NCBI GenBank assembly: GCA_963839165.1
Contig: CAWIUG010000012.1
Coordinates: 62,001 to 126,000, forward strand
DNA length: 64,000 bases
Reading direction: 5' to 3'
Source of the DNA: DATFVA01 sp963839165
GTDB lineage: Bacteria > Bacteroidota > Ignavibacteria > Ignavibacteriales > Ignavibacteriaceae
The notes beneath the pieces are model-generated. The model was not told the origin of the DNA. It saw only the letters and a list, made by a program, of their open reading frames with translations, and searched no databases. Numbering within the stretch: the first letter of the stretch is position 1; each line of letters opens with the position of its first letter. The position numbers and the translations under genes were made by a program. Below are positions 1-8,725 of the stretch, piece by piece.

Positions 1-171
1 AGGTGATTTGAGAAACAGTCTTCATGAAGAAATATTGTTGAGATTAACCAGCTGAGCCTCAAAAGCTTAAAGACCATGGATTATTTTTTCAACTAAAAAA
101 AATCTTCATTATCTTAATACCGGCTAATTTCAATTCTAAACTCGAGCAGTTAATACCGGGAGAACTCGCAG

Positions 172-2442
172 ATGAAAAAATTTGATACTGAAGTTCACCT
201 CAGCAGAGAAATGAGTCTGATGGATGCTACTCTGATCGGTGTGGGGGCAATGATTGGAGCAGGGATCTTCGTTCTTACAGGAATTGCAGCCGGGGTTGCG
301 GGACCGGGGTTGATCATTACTTTCGGTCTAAACGGATTCGTAGCATTACTGACAGCTTTCTCCTATGCTGAACTAGGATCCTGTTTCCACGATGCAGGAG
401 GCGGGTATTTATGGGTGAAAGAGGGACTTCCAAAGTGGAATGGGTTTATTTCCGGCTGGATGAGCTGGTTTGCTCATGCTGTTGCATGCAGTCTTTATGC
501 CCTGGGTTTCGGAGCTTACTTTGAGCTTGTACTTCACGAATTTAATATCGTCATGCCTCACTGGGGATTTTTATCTCCTCAGAAAATCCTTGCTGCCGTT
601 ACTGCCCTGCTTTTTGCCTATGTAAATTTCCGCGGTGCTTCTGAAACAGGAAAGATTGGAAATATTGTTACGATGGCAAAGATTGTTATCCTGCTGATTT
701 TTATCGGGTTCGGACTCAATCTAATCCTTCACAGGCCCGATTGGCAGGAGGCATTCACTCCATTTCTTCCGCATGGATGGGGGGGTGTATTTAAAGCTAT
801 GGGATTAACATTTATTGCTTTCCAGGGTTTTGAGGTTATTTCACAATGCTCGGAAGAAATTAAAAATCCTAGAAAGAATATTCCAAGGGCTGTTTTTCTC
901 TCCCTGATTATTGTTGTTCCCATTTACCTTTTGATTGCTTTTACATCCCTTGGAGCGGTGAAACCGGAAGGGATGACTCCCTGGGATTTCCTTGCATCGA
1001 ATAAAGAAACTGCTCTGGTGGAAGTTGCCAAGTCATTTTTTGTAGGTGGAGGAATTATGCTTCTAATCGGAGGTATTATTTCCACTATGTCTGCCCTGAA
1101 TGCAACAATTTATTCTTCCTCAAGGGTTGCCTTTGCTATGGGGAGAGACAGGAATTTCCCTACTTTTTTCAGCAAAGTACATAAGAAAAACTTCACTCCT
1201 CATCTTTCTATATTATTCTCCCTTTTTATAGTTGTTATAATGGCGGTCTCGCTGCCTATAGAAGATGTTGCAAGTGCGGCCGATATTATGTTCCTGCTGT
1301 TATTCCTCCAGGTTAATATTACGTTAATAAGATTACGGAAGAAAAGGCCTGATCTTGACCGTGGATTTTTTACTCCTCTATTCCCCTATCTCTCAATAGC
1401 CGGAATATTTATGCTTTTATTTCTTGCCATATATATGTTTAATTATAGTCCGACAGCCTGGATAGTAACGGGAATCTGGGTCGCAATAGGTTTATTCACT
1501 TACAGAACCTATGCATCTAAACGTGAGGTAGAACATGTAAGGAAAGTCAAATCTCTTGAAAGACTTGAAAAGAAAGAATATAAAATCCTTGTTCCGCTAG
1601 CAAACAAAAATTCAGTTTCAAGTCTTACTCACCTGGCAAAAGCCATTGCGGTAAAAGAAAACTCCGAAATACTCTTCCTTCATGTCAATGAAATCAGGGA
1701 AGGGAGTCCACTGGCTGTTGAAGCAAGCAATACCGAAAGAGCGATGCCATTATTTGAAACAGCGCGAAGCGTACTGGGAGAATCCGGAATAATCTCGCGG
1801 CCTATAGTCACTGTTTCGCATAGGATATCAGTAGGGATTGTACAGACAGCCGAAGAAGAGAACTGCAACTTCATAATAGTGGGAAGAGAAAAGAACCCCA
1901 CATTCCTGGAAAGGTTCTTTTCTTCCATAATCGATAGTGTAATACAACGATTTCCCGGGGAAGTAATAGTTCTTCATGGAACGTTTATTAAGGAGCAGGT
2001 TAATACAATTCTGATTCCTTTTAATATTGACATACATGCTATACTCGCAACCGAAGTTGCTCCTGGATTCATAGATTATTTTGGCTGCAAAGTAAAGCTG
2101 CTTCTTGTCTACGAACCAGACACATCCCAGAAAGAAAAAGAAAGACGAGAAGAAAAAGCCAGAGAGTTGATAAAAGAGAACAATATCCCGGCGGAACTGA
2201 TTATAATGCCTGATTCAGATATATTGACGAGTATTGTGAATGAATCTGCGAAGGCTGATATGATCGTTATGGGAGGAAAGACCGGAGATTTTCTTGAGCT
2301 TTTGTTTGGCCGGTCGCTTGCACAGGAAATCACTGAACAGTCTGCCTGTCCTGTGCTCTGGGTTAAGGAATATGAAGAAAGGGAATCTTTCTGGAAATTA
2401 TTATTAAAATCACCAAAAAAAACCGGAGTTGAAAATGGATAA
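172..2442 (+). CDS. APC-family amino acid permease fused to tandem universal stress protein domains
   Basis: This 756-residue protein probably imports an amino acid or polyamine across the inner membrane. Residues about 14-450 form an APC-superfamily permease with roughly 12 hydrophobic helices; the first carries the glycine-rich GVGAMIGAGIF motif typical of the family. A charged linker follows, then two cytoplasmic universal-stress (UspA-like) alpha/beta domains at about 470-600 and 607-735, each ending in a hydrophobic strand (EVIVLHG, CPVLWVK). A GGGAG-type site (gggagaa) lies about 9 bases before the ATG. The next gene starts inside its last codons, so the two are probably co-transcribed. 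Fusion of APC permeases to Usp domains is known; the Usp part is thought to sense nucleotides and tune transport, but substrate and ligand cannot be read here. Confidence 0.9.
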   Translation: MKKFDTEVHLSREMSLMDATLIGVGAMIGAGIFVLTGIAAGVAGPGLIITFGLNGFVALLTAFSYAELGSCFHDAGGGYLWVKEGLPKWNGFISGWMSWFAHAVACSLYALGFGAYFELVLHEFNIVMPHWGFLSPQKILAAVTALLFAYVNFRGASETGKIGNIVTMAKIVILLIFIGFGLNLILHRPDWQEAFTPFLPHGWGGVFKAMGLTFIAFQGFEVISQCSEEIKNPRKNIPRAVFLSLIIVVPIYLLIAFTSLGAVKPEGMTPWDFLASNKETALVEVAKSFFVGGGIMLLIGGIISTMSALNATIYSSSRVAFAMGRDRNFPTFFSKVHKKNFTPHLSILFSLFIVVIMAVSLPIEDVASAADIMFLLLFLQVNITLIRLRKKRPDLDRGFFTPLFPYLSIAGIFMLLFLAIYMFNYSPTAWIVTGIWVAIGLFTYRTYASKREVEHVRKVKSLERLEKKEYKILVPLANKNSVSSLTHLAKAIAVKENSEILFLHVNEIREGSPLAVEASNTERAMPLFETARSVLGESGIISRPIVTVSHRISVGIVQTAEEENCNFIIVGREKNPTFLERFFSSIIDSVIQRFPGEVIVLHGTFIKEQVNTILIPFNIDIHAILATEVAPGFIDYFGCKVKLLLVYEPDTSQKEKERREEKARELIKENNIPAELIIMPDSDILTSIVNESAKADMIVMGGKTGDFLELLFGRSLAQEITEQSACPVLWVKEYEERESFWKLLLKSPKKTGVENG

Positions 2443-3082
2443 TTCCTTTGAAGGACCTTTTTTTGATTTTGGAAAAGAGATCATCAGTTACCTGCCTAAC
2501 CTTCTCGGAGGAATCCTGCTTCTCGCGATAGGCTGGTTTGCAGGATGGCTCGCGAAAAGGATAATAGTACAGCTACTGGTTGCATTCAGGCTGGAACGGC
2601 TTTTTACAAGGGTGAGATGGCGTCAGACACTGTCGAAGGCCGACATCAGATATGCTTTGTTTGGATTTATAGGAAATGTCGTTTTCTTCGTCGTGTTCCT
2701 GATCTTCCTTTATACGGCATTGGACGCAATGAAACTTTCGGTACTGTCGAGTCTGATCCAGAATGGTGTGTTGTTTATTCCGAAACTTATAGTTGCGCTT
2801 TTGATTTTCGGGTTTGGCTGGATAATAGCCGGAAGAGTTTCAAGTTCGGTTTATATAGCACTCGCCAAAGAAAATGTACCTGGATATTCCCTGGTTTCCA
2901 GATTCTTAAGGTTTGCCATCCTTCTTTTCTTTGCAGCAATGGCTCTGGCTGAAATCGAAATAGCGCTGGAAATTGTCATAATTGGTTTTACTACTATTTT
3001 TATTACCCTGGCAGTGCTTGTTGTTGTATTTGCGGTGGTAAGCGGCAAATCGCATATAAATAATTTCTTCAATAATGTCTGA
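2435..3082 (+). CDS. Membrane protein with MscS-type conserved TM helices
   Basis: A 215-residue inner-membrane protein with four or five hydrophobic helices. The segments around residues 15-40 (LPNLLGGILLLAIGWFAGW) and 105-130 (FIPKLIVALLIFGFGWIIAG) are two copies of the conserved helix found at the start of mechanosensitive-channel-like proteins (PF05552). The MscS beta domain is missing, so channel activity is not established. I start at the ATG at 2435, 6 bases after a CCGGAG site; a TTG two codons upstream would sit directly on that site. The start overlaps the permease-Usp gene by 8 bases, which implies translational coupling and perhaps a shared role in osmotic or stress transport. Confidence 0.75.
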   Translation: MDNSFEGPFFDFGKEIISYLPNLLGGILLLAIGWFAGWLAKRIIVQLLVAFRLERLFTRVRWRQTLSKADIRYALFGFIGNVVFFVVFLIFLYTALDAMKLSVLSSLIQNGVLFIPKLIVALLIFGFGWIIAGRVSSSVYIALAKENVPGYSLVSRFLRFAILLFFAAMALAEIEIALEIVIIGFTTIFITLAVLVVVFAVVSGKSHINNFFNNV

Positions 3083-3098
3083 TAAATATGGATATGTA

Positions 3099-3515
3099 AT
3101 GAAACAAGGAGGTTTTCTATTCCTTCTTATCTTCCAGGCCTCACAGCTGCTTTTTGCACAGGAGACGGTAAACGATACAGGAGTTAATTTACCTTCATAT
3201 GATTCACTTATTAAACTTCAGATAAAATTGCACGAGTTTGATATATACCGTGAATTAAATTACACGAAGATGAACTTAGGGGTTAATGAGGATCCTAATA
3301 CGATCTGGATATGGACCAGGCTTTCGCTGGCAGGCAGCGAACTGCCGGATAGATATTCAGGAGAATCCCCTGGAAGCATGCTGGAACCCCTTCACGAACA
3401 ATTCCTTGAGAACTCGAGACTGAATCCTATTCGATATGTACTTGGTATGGCCCAGACGGCTGCGGTTGGGTACCTTGCCTATAGACACATTAAAAAGTAT
3501 GGACTTTTTAAGTAG
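3099..3515 (+). CDS. Small secreted protein of unknown function
   Basis: I do not recognise the family. The start at 3099 gives 138 residues beginning with a clear signal peptide (hydrophobic FLFLLIFQ core, likely cleavage near LLFAQ-E), so the product should be exported to the periplasm or outer membrane. An upstream in-frame ATG at 3075 would overlap the previous gene but add eight polar residues before the signal, making it less likely. The mature part has no cysteine and no obvious repeat; a short hydrophobic stretch (VLGMAQTAAVGYLAY) lies near the C-terminus. It follows the MscS-like gene closely and may belong to the same transcript. It converges on the next gene with only four bases between stops. 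Confidence 0.6.
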   Translation: MKQGGFLFLLIFQASQLLFAQETVNDTGVNLPSYDSLIKLQIKLHEFDIYRELNYTKMNLGVNEDPNTIWIWTRLSLAGSELPDRYSGESPGSMLEPLHEQFLENSRLNPIRYVLGMAQTAAVGYLAYRHIKKYGLFK

Positions 3516-3519
3516 CCGG

Positions 3520-4341
3520 CTAAAACTCTCCAAGCCAACTTTGTGCAAATGATCTTCCTGCATCGGTTGCTTCCTTCCCAGCTCTGTAGCATAGCTTCCA
3601 CAGATAACTCTTCCTTTCATACTCCTGTTTGACGAATACCTGCCTGTTATATTGGTCTGCAGCTGTCTGAGCCTTGAAATCTACATCATTGGTTTCATCC
3701 AGGAACTTTGTTAACCATGCCTTAATCAATAAGCCGGGATTATTTTCAGGATAATCTTTCTGCCATTCTGCAAGCTTGTCGTTATATTCACTCATTTGTT
3801 GATCAAACATCTGTTTATACATATTCTCAACTTCTTTACTGAACATGGGATTATCAGGATTGTCTATTTCTTTAAGCTGATCTTTAAATTGTTTTATCGT
3901 TTCATCAAACATAGCCTGCTGATCGGCAGGCATTTTTGTTTTTGTTTCCTCCATATTCTTTATTCCTTCGGTTATACCCTTTCTCTGCTCCTCTTTCATT
4001 TCATCAATAGTTTTTGGTTTCTCAGGGGGTACCGGCTTACGCGTCTCTCGTAACTCACCATATTTATTTAAAAATTCAGGTGTTGCAGAAAATTCTTTGG
4101 TATAACGGGCTACCGCTTCCACAATGGAAGCTCTTTCGCCCGAAGCTAAAGACTTAAGGGTACGAGGATTAGGCACATAAAAATTAGAGTATGAACAATT
4201 AGACCAGATCATACTTTTAGCTCCACTTTCATCCATCTGAATTTGCTGCAGAATATTCTTCATTTTATCGTCTAATAATCTGCCCGTTGTGAAACCTATT
4301 ATGATTACAACGATTGGAATGGTAAAAAGTATTTTTTTCAT
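3520..4341 (-). CDS. Membrane-anchored helical protein of unknown function
   Basis: A 273-residue protein with one N-terminal hydrophobic segment (FTIPIVVIIIGFTT) acting as an uncleaved anchor or signal, followed by a highly charged, mostly helical region rich in Lys, Glu and Gln (about residues 100-210), with a proline-rich stretch PVPPEKPK near residue 103. The C-terminal 50 residues contain Trp and aromatic residues (YLWKLCYRAGKEA) that look structured. I do not recognise a domain. It is monocistronic, convergent with the small secreted gene and divergent from the SPFH operon, with about 150 bases between the two starts that must hold both promoters. Confidence 0.65.
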   Translation of the reverse strand: MKKILFTIPIVVIIIGFTTGRLLDDKMKNILQQIQMDESGAKSMIWSNCSYSNFYVPNPRTLKSLASGERASIVEAVARYTKEFSATPEFLNKYGELRETRKPVPPEKPKTIDEMKEEQRKGITEGIKNMEETKTKMPADQQAMFDETIKQFKDQLKEIDNPDNPMFSKEVENMYKQMFDQQMSEYNDKLAEWQKDYPENNPGLLIKAWLTKFLDETNDVDFKAQTAADQYNRQVFVKQEYERKSYLWKLCYRAGKEATDAGRSFAQSWLGEF

Positions 4342-4495
4342 AATGAGTTCTTCCCTGAAATGAAAATTGTTAGATATTAAATTGACTAATTCCTAAATAG
4401 TTTTCAATGGTTATTTATAAAAAAGAAAGATTTCTCTTGATTGTATGATATTATAGTGATATCATTACGATAGCAATCTTTAGAAGAGGTTAAAA

Positions 4496-5365
4496 ATGCA
4501 AACTGTTTCAGAAAAAAAGGCAGGCAAAATAAATGGTTTTTTAGCTCTGCTTATTATTTTTGCCCTATTGGTTCTCGATATACTCATATTCATAGGAGGC
4601 GTCAGGTCAAATGATCCTTCTTTTCTATGGTACTTTTTTCCACTTACTTTCATAATAATTGTTTCTTTGGCAGGACTAATTACAGTTCAACCGAATGATT
4701 CACGAGTTATTATCTTCTTCGGTAATTACAGTGGAACAGTGAGACAGTCAGGATTCTGGTGGATAAATCCTTTTACTATAAAGCGGCGGGTTACGCTCCG
4801 TATCAGGAATTTTAACAGTGATAAAATAAAGGTGAACGATCTTAGAGGTAACCCTATAGAAATTGCGGCGGTAATAGTCTGGAGGGTAACAGATACTTCC
4901 CGCGCTGTATTTGACGTAGAAAATTATGAAGAGTTTGTAGCGATTCAGAGCGAGACAGCGATCCGTTCGCTAACTTCAGAATATCCTTACGATGGAGAGG
5001 AGGATAAGGCCTCTCTTAGAGGAAGTCCCCAGGAAGTAGCTGAAAATCTTAAGAGGCAGGTTCAATCACGACTTGAAATAGCTGGCGTTGAAGTTATTGA
5101 AGCCCGGATAAGCCACCTTGCCTATGCACAGGAAATTGCTCAGGCAATGCTTCGCAGACAGCAGGCTGAAGCAATTGTAGCAGCGAGGCAGAAAATAGTT
5201 GAAGGTGCTGTTGGAATGGTTGAGAGTGCATTAATCGCTCTAAGTCAGCAGAACATCGTGCACCTTGATGAAGAAAAGAAAGCATCAATGGTCAACAACC
5301 TGATGGTAGCATTGGTTTCTGAGAGAGAAGCCCAACCGGTTATTAATACAGGAACTCTTTACTAA
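4496..5365 (+). CDS. SPFH (band 7/stomatin-like) membrane protein
   Basis: A 289-residue SPFH protein. Two hydrophobic segments (about 14-36 and 44-66) place it in the inner membrane; the SPFH domain follows (VQPNDSRVIIFFGNYSGTVRQSGFWWINPF, about 67-230), then a helical region with the alanine/glutamate run RRQQAEAIVAARQKIVEGAV typical of these oligomerising proteins. SPFH proteins form ring-like scaffolds in membrane microdomains. An AGAGGT site precedes the ATG. It leads a tight three-gene operon with an uncharacterised beta-rich protein and a ribbon-helix-helix protein. There is no partner protease gene (HflK/C or NfeD type) beside it. Confidence 0.88.
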   Translation: MQTVSEKKAGKINGFLALLIIFALLVLDILIFIGGVRSNDPSFLWYFFPLTFIIIVSLAGLITVQPNDSRVIIFFGNYSGTVRQSGFWWINPFTIKRRVTLRIRNFNSDKIKVNDLRGNPIEIAAVIVWRVTDTSRAVFDVENYEEFVAIQSETAIRSLTSEYPYDGEEDKASLRGSPQEVAENLKRQVQSRLEIAGVEVIEARISHLAYAQEIAQAMLRRQQAEAIVAARQKIVEGAVGMVESALIALSQQNIVHLDEEKKASMVNNLMVALVSEREAQPVINTGTLY

Positions 5366-5379
5366 TAAGGTTGAGGCAT

Positions 5380-5898
5380 ATGATGATTATACCATTATCC
5401 CGACTAGCAGGGAAGACGCTGATAATTACTCAGCCTTCGATTTGGAAAAGAAATTACGAGCTGAGTTATGAGGAAGAAGTCCTGGGTAGAATAACAGTAA
5501 GTGGTTTTTTCGGTTCTCATATAATGGTGAATTTTACGGGGGATGAGTGGGAGCTATATTACCCCCGGTTCTGGAAGACGGGAATAAACATCAGGGAAAA
5601 GGGGAAAGAAAATTCTTTTGCTAATTATTACCAGAAGTTTTTCAGCAAAGAAGGCACTATATTTTTACCAAAAGGTCAAAGATTAAAGATTAAATTCGGA
5701 ATATTTAAGCAACATTACGGAATTTATACAACCAGCGGAATATGTCTCGCGAACATGAATGATAAAATCGGGTTCAAATCTAAAACCATGATAACTATTG
5801 AAAATAGTTCGGAATTTCTGGATAAATACCCCTGGGCTATAATACTTGCCTGGCATTTAATTATGAAAAGAAAACAGGCGGCAAGGGCTGCAGGATAG
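5380..5898 (+). CDS. Uncharacterised protein of the SPFH operon
   Basis: A protein of 172 residues from the ATG at 5380, which has a TTGAGG site just upstream; a TTG at 5371 is an alternative. I cannot assign a named family with confidence. The sequence alternates short hydrophobic and charged strands (GKTLIITQPSIWKRNYEL, LGRITVSGFFGSH, WELYYPRFWKTGINIREKG), and its pattern resembles the beta-barrel fold of tubby/LURP-one and phospholipid-scramblase-like proteins; that resemblance is my inference. The C-terminus has a short hydrophobic stretch (PWAIILAWHLIM) and a basic tail. It lies 14 bases after the SPFH stop and 16 bases before the RHH gene, so the three should be made together. Confidence 0.65.
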   Translation: MMIIPLSRLAGKTLIITQPSIWKRNYELSYEEEVLGRITVSGFFGSHIMVNFTGDEWELYYPRFWKTGINIREKGKENSFANYYQKFFSKEGTIFLPKGQRLKIKFGIFKQHYGIYTTSGICLANMNDKIGFKSKTMITIENSSEFLDKYPWAIILAWHLIMKRKQAARAAG

Positions 5899-5914
5899 GA
5901 AAAGATGAATACTT

Positions 5915-6106
5915 ATGGCAGAAAAGAAAAAGTTTTTATTAAGAATAGATGCTGATCTTTATGCCGCCCTTGAAAAATGGGCGGCAGATGACTTACGAAG
6001 TATCAATTCACAGATAGAATTTCTCTTAGCCAGCGCGGCAAAGAGTGCCGGAAGGAAACCATCTGCAAACAACGTAGAAAAGGAGGATGCTAAAGATAAG
6101 TCATAG
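5915..6106 (+). CDS. Arc-type ribbon-helix-helix protein
   Basis: A 63-residue protein. Residues 5-45 (KKFLLRIDADLYAALEKWAADDLRSINSQIEFLL) fit a ribbon-helix-helix DNA-binding fold: one beta strand with alternating residues, then two helices, with the RSINSQIEFLL segment matching the second helix of Arc/CopG-type proteins. The tail is charged and probably disordered. RHH proteins act as dimers, often as autorepressors or antitoxins, but there is no toxin-like gene here. It is last in the SPFH operon and is a candidate regulator of that operon. Confidence 0.75.
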   Translation: MAEKKKFLLRIDADLYAALEKWAADDLRSINSQIEFLLASAAKSAGRKPSANNVEKEDAKDKS

Positions 6107-6143
6107 AATCCGAGATTTATCCACCCTGCCGCCAGCAAAAGGA

Positions 6144-7541
6144 TTATAATTCAAAAACATCTCCTTTCTTAGGATAGTTAACAGATCTATATCCTTTACT
6201 CTCAATTTTCTCTTTCAGCGGTAATGCCTGCTCATCTTCACCATGCACAAGAAAAATATGCTTCAGCTTATCTGCCGGTGAAAATTGCAGATAATCCACA
6301 AGTCCTTTCTGATCTGCGTGGGCACTGAAGTAATCCATCTGTTTTATCTTCGCTCTTACTTTATGAGGATCACCGAATATGTTAACTTCTTCAGCCCCGT
6401 CCATAATCTTTCGTGCGAGGGTTTCCTGTGCGGCATATCCAACAAACAGAATCAGGTTATCAGGATTTTCGATATTATTTTTCAGATGATGCAGAACCCT
6501 TCCTCCTTCTGCCATTCCCGAGGCTGAAATAATTATGCATGATCCTCTGAACTCATTCAGCTTTTTTGACTCTTCTACATCACGTATATAAGTAAGCCTG
6601 TTAAACCCAAAGGGATCTTCATGATTTTCTATGAATACCCTGTAGGTTTCCCTGTCGAAACATTCCGGATGCATCCTGTAAACCTCTGTTGAATTAACCG
6701 CAAGGGGACTATCTACGAAGATTGGAATTGCAGGTATCCTGTTTTGATTAAATAGTTTATGTAATATATAAACGAAAAGCTGCGTTCTTCCTACGGCAAA
6801 GGCAGGGATTATTATTTTTCCTTTCCTTTCCAGTACTTCATTTATAACCTGCACAACTTCCTCTTCCACATGGCCTGTAACCGGGTGCAGCCGGTTTCCG
6901 TATGTGCTTTCCATTATAAGAACATCGAGTTCCGTGAGAAGATTGGGATCTCTGATAACAGGCATTTCCGGTCTTCCAATATCGCCGCTGAATCCGAGCC
7001 TGATATATTTGCCGTTTTCTCTTATCTCAATTAATATTCCTGCTGAACCAAGAATATGACCGGCATCTCTCCAGGTCGCTTTTACCCCCGGGGCAACTTC
7101 AATAGTTTTGTCATATTGCACTCCGATAAAATTCTCCATCGCAGTTTCGACATCATCAATAGTATACAAGGGTTCAAAAAGCGTTTTATTCTGTTTGCTG
7201 CGTTTTTTATTCACAAAATGAATATCCCGCTCCTGAAGGTAGGCAGAATCTCTCAGCATAATCTGACAAAGGTCTACTGTTGCAGAGGTAGTATAAATAT
7301 GACCCTTAAATCCGTTTCTCACCAGATGAGGAATATTTCCCGTATGATCTATATGTGCATGTGATAATAACATTACATCAATTTCAGCAGGGTCAAATAA
7401 AAAATTCTTATTTATCTCATATGCTTCTTTTCTTCTTCCCTGATATAATCCACAGTCGAGCAGGATCTTTTTTCCGTTAACGTGAAGTAAGTGCTGAGAG
7501 CCGGTTACCGTTCCTGCAGCACCGATAAATTGAATTTTCAA
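6144..7541 (-). CDS. MBL-fold beta-CASP RNA-processing nuclease
   Basis: A 465-residue cytoplasmic metallo-beta-lactamase/beta-CASP protein of the group related to archaeal and eukaryotic cleavage factors (CPSF73/Ysh1-like). The zinc motif HAHIDH is at residues 61-66. Further metal ligands fit DAGHILGSA (near 160), FSGDIG (near 185) and SAHAD near residue 413, and the beta-CASP segment (about 215-370) contains the IPAFAVGRTQ and SASGMAEGGR motifs. Members act as endo- or exoribonucleases. The length is usual for the family. It is transcribed alone, convergent with the SPFH operon. Confidence 0.9.
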   Translation of the reverse strand: MKIQFIGAAGTVTGSQHLLHVNGKKILLDCGLYQGRRKEAYEINKNFLFDPAEIDVMLLSHAHIDHTGNIPHLVRNGFKGHIYTTSATVDLCQIMLRDSAYLQERDIHFVNKKRSKQNKTLFEPLYTIDDVETAMENFIGVQYDKTIEVAPGVKATWRDAGHILGSAGILIEIRENGKYIRLGFSGDIGRPEMPVIRDPNLLTELDVLIMESTYGNRLHPVTGHVEEEVVQVINEVLERKGKIIIPAFAVGRTQLFVYILHKLFNQNRIPAIPIFVDSPLAVNSTEVYRMHPECFDRETYRVFIENHEDPFGFNRLTYIRDVEESKKLNEFRGSCIIISASGMAEGGRVLHHLKNNIENPDNLILFVGYAAQETLARKIMDGAEEVNIFGDPHKVRAKIKQMDYFSAHADQKGLVDYLQFSPADKLKHIFLVHGEDEQALPLKEKIESKGYRSVNYPKKGDVFEL

Positions 7542-7688
7542 GGTATCACCATAAAATTTGTACTTCGTAAAATTTACTGCATAAATTAAACTTAATTCAT
7601 ATGAGAATAAACCTTATGGGTTAAAATAGAATTGGGTGACAAGTTCCGGGAGAGTATAAATATTTGAAGCTTTTGTTACGGTATTAAA

Positions 7689-8138
7689 TTAATTCCCTTT
7701 AAAGAGTTCAGATAAATCAAGACTTTCAGGCCTTTTCCTGCCTGTTAGTGAAATATACGTCAGAGCAAGAGTTTCCTTTCCTGCGCCCAGAACGGTGCTT
7801 GCCAGTCCCAGTGCCTGTCCATAATCCTTCGGGTCCAGATTACCAAGAATAACGCCCCATATTGCCTCTTCCAGTACATTATATGCCGCATGTACCTCAT
7901 GCAGATCATAGCCTGCATTGTATCTTTCAGAAGCTATTTTTTCAGAGTACTCTATTATTTCAACCAGGCTTTTCTCTTTAATACATTGCAAAGTAAGATC
8001 AAATAATTTTTCAATCCGTTCCCAGTTTGAATTGGCGTTTGCCGTAGAATAATGCTTCAAATTTGAACGCAGAAGAGAATCGAAGGCCGTCCTGATAATA
8101 TCAGTCTGATTCTGATGAAGACACTCAAGGATATTCAT
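7689..8138 (-). CDS. RsbRD N-terminal-like helical protein
   Basis: A 149-residue, all-helical cytoplasmic protein. The central segment (RYNAGYDLHEVHAAYNVLEEAIW, about residues 88-110) matches the pattern of the RsbRD/RsbR N-terminal sensory domain (PF14361), a globin-like four-helix fold found in stressosome co-antagonists and in stand-alone proteins. No STAS domain follows, so this is the sensor part alone. The C-terminal tail (TGRKRPESLDLSELFKGN) is polar. Its ligand and partner are unknown, and no stressosome gene is nearby. I am fairly confident of the domain, not of a function. Confidence 0.6.
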   Translation of the reverse strand: MNILECLHQNQTDIIRTAFDSLLRSNLKHYSTANANSNWERIEKLFDLTLQCIKEKSLVEIIEYSEKIASERYNAGYDLHEVHAAYNVLEEAIWGVILGNLDPKDYGQALGLASTVLGAGKETLALTYISLTGRKRPESLDLSELFKGN

Positions 8139-8275
8139 AAAAAATCCGTCTTTTTAGATAAAATGAACCTGTTAAAAATAGTAAAAAAAACAAATACGGA
8201 TTCTGTCACATTGAGTAATCGTTGGAAATCCTTAATTTTCATTATGTTAGCATGCATAAATTGGAAGGAGATGGA

Positions 8276-8725
8276 ATGAAAATCCTCAAATATATGATTG
8301 TACTTACCACAGTGCTGGGGGGCTGCTCTTCACTCAGATTAACTCCGGCTGATTTTTCCTGGCCCGTTGAATCTGTCATACGTGTTGACGATAACGGAAC
8401 AGCAAAGGAAGACCGGTATGCACTATCATTTAATGCGAAACCGCTTTACTTCGAGGAGACCGGAGATTCGCTTGCATATCTTGATCGTGATCTTAGAGTA
8501 ATAAGAGATACTCTCGGATACTACTATATAACCGGAAATAAATTTAAAAACGTATATGTGTTTACTATGGGGGATGGAGCATTTAATCTCTATAATGAAA
8601 TCCGGATTTCCGAAACAGGCATATCAGAACCTGTTTTTAATCAGAGACCTCCTTTCATAGAATTAATTGAAGGGAATAAACAGTACTTTCTATCTAAAAG
8701 TGGAATTGAGAAGGAGAAGAAGTAA
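8276..8725 (+). CDS. Small lipoprotein of unknown function
   Basis: A 149-residue predicted lipoprotein. The ATG at 8276 has an excellent GGAAGGAG site 5 bases upstream, and the product opens with a type II signal peptide ending in the lipobox LGGC at residues 14-17. An in-frame TTG at 8222 is longer but would disrupt the signal. The mature part is beta-rich with no recognised domain. Its stop codon abuts the start of the next gene, so the lipoprotein and the following coiled-coil protein form an operon and may act together in the envelope. Confidence 0.7.
   Translation: MKILKYMIVLTTVLGGCSSLRLTPADFSWPVESVIRVDDNGTAKEDRYALSFNAKPLYFEETGDSLAYLDRDLRVIRDTLGYYYITGNKFKNVYVFTMGDGAFNLYNEIRISETGISEPVFNQRPPFIELIEGNKQYFLSKSGIEKEKK

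Noticed and set aside
5915..6106. Antitoxin of a toxin-antitoxin pair
   Set aside because: The neighbouring 172-residue gene does not resemble a toxin, and the order is fixed in an SPFH operon.
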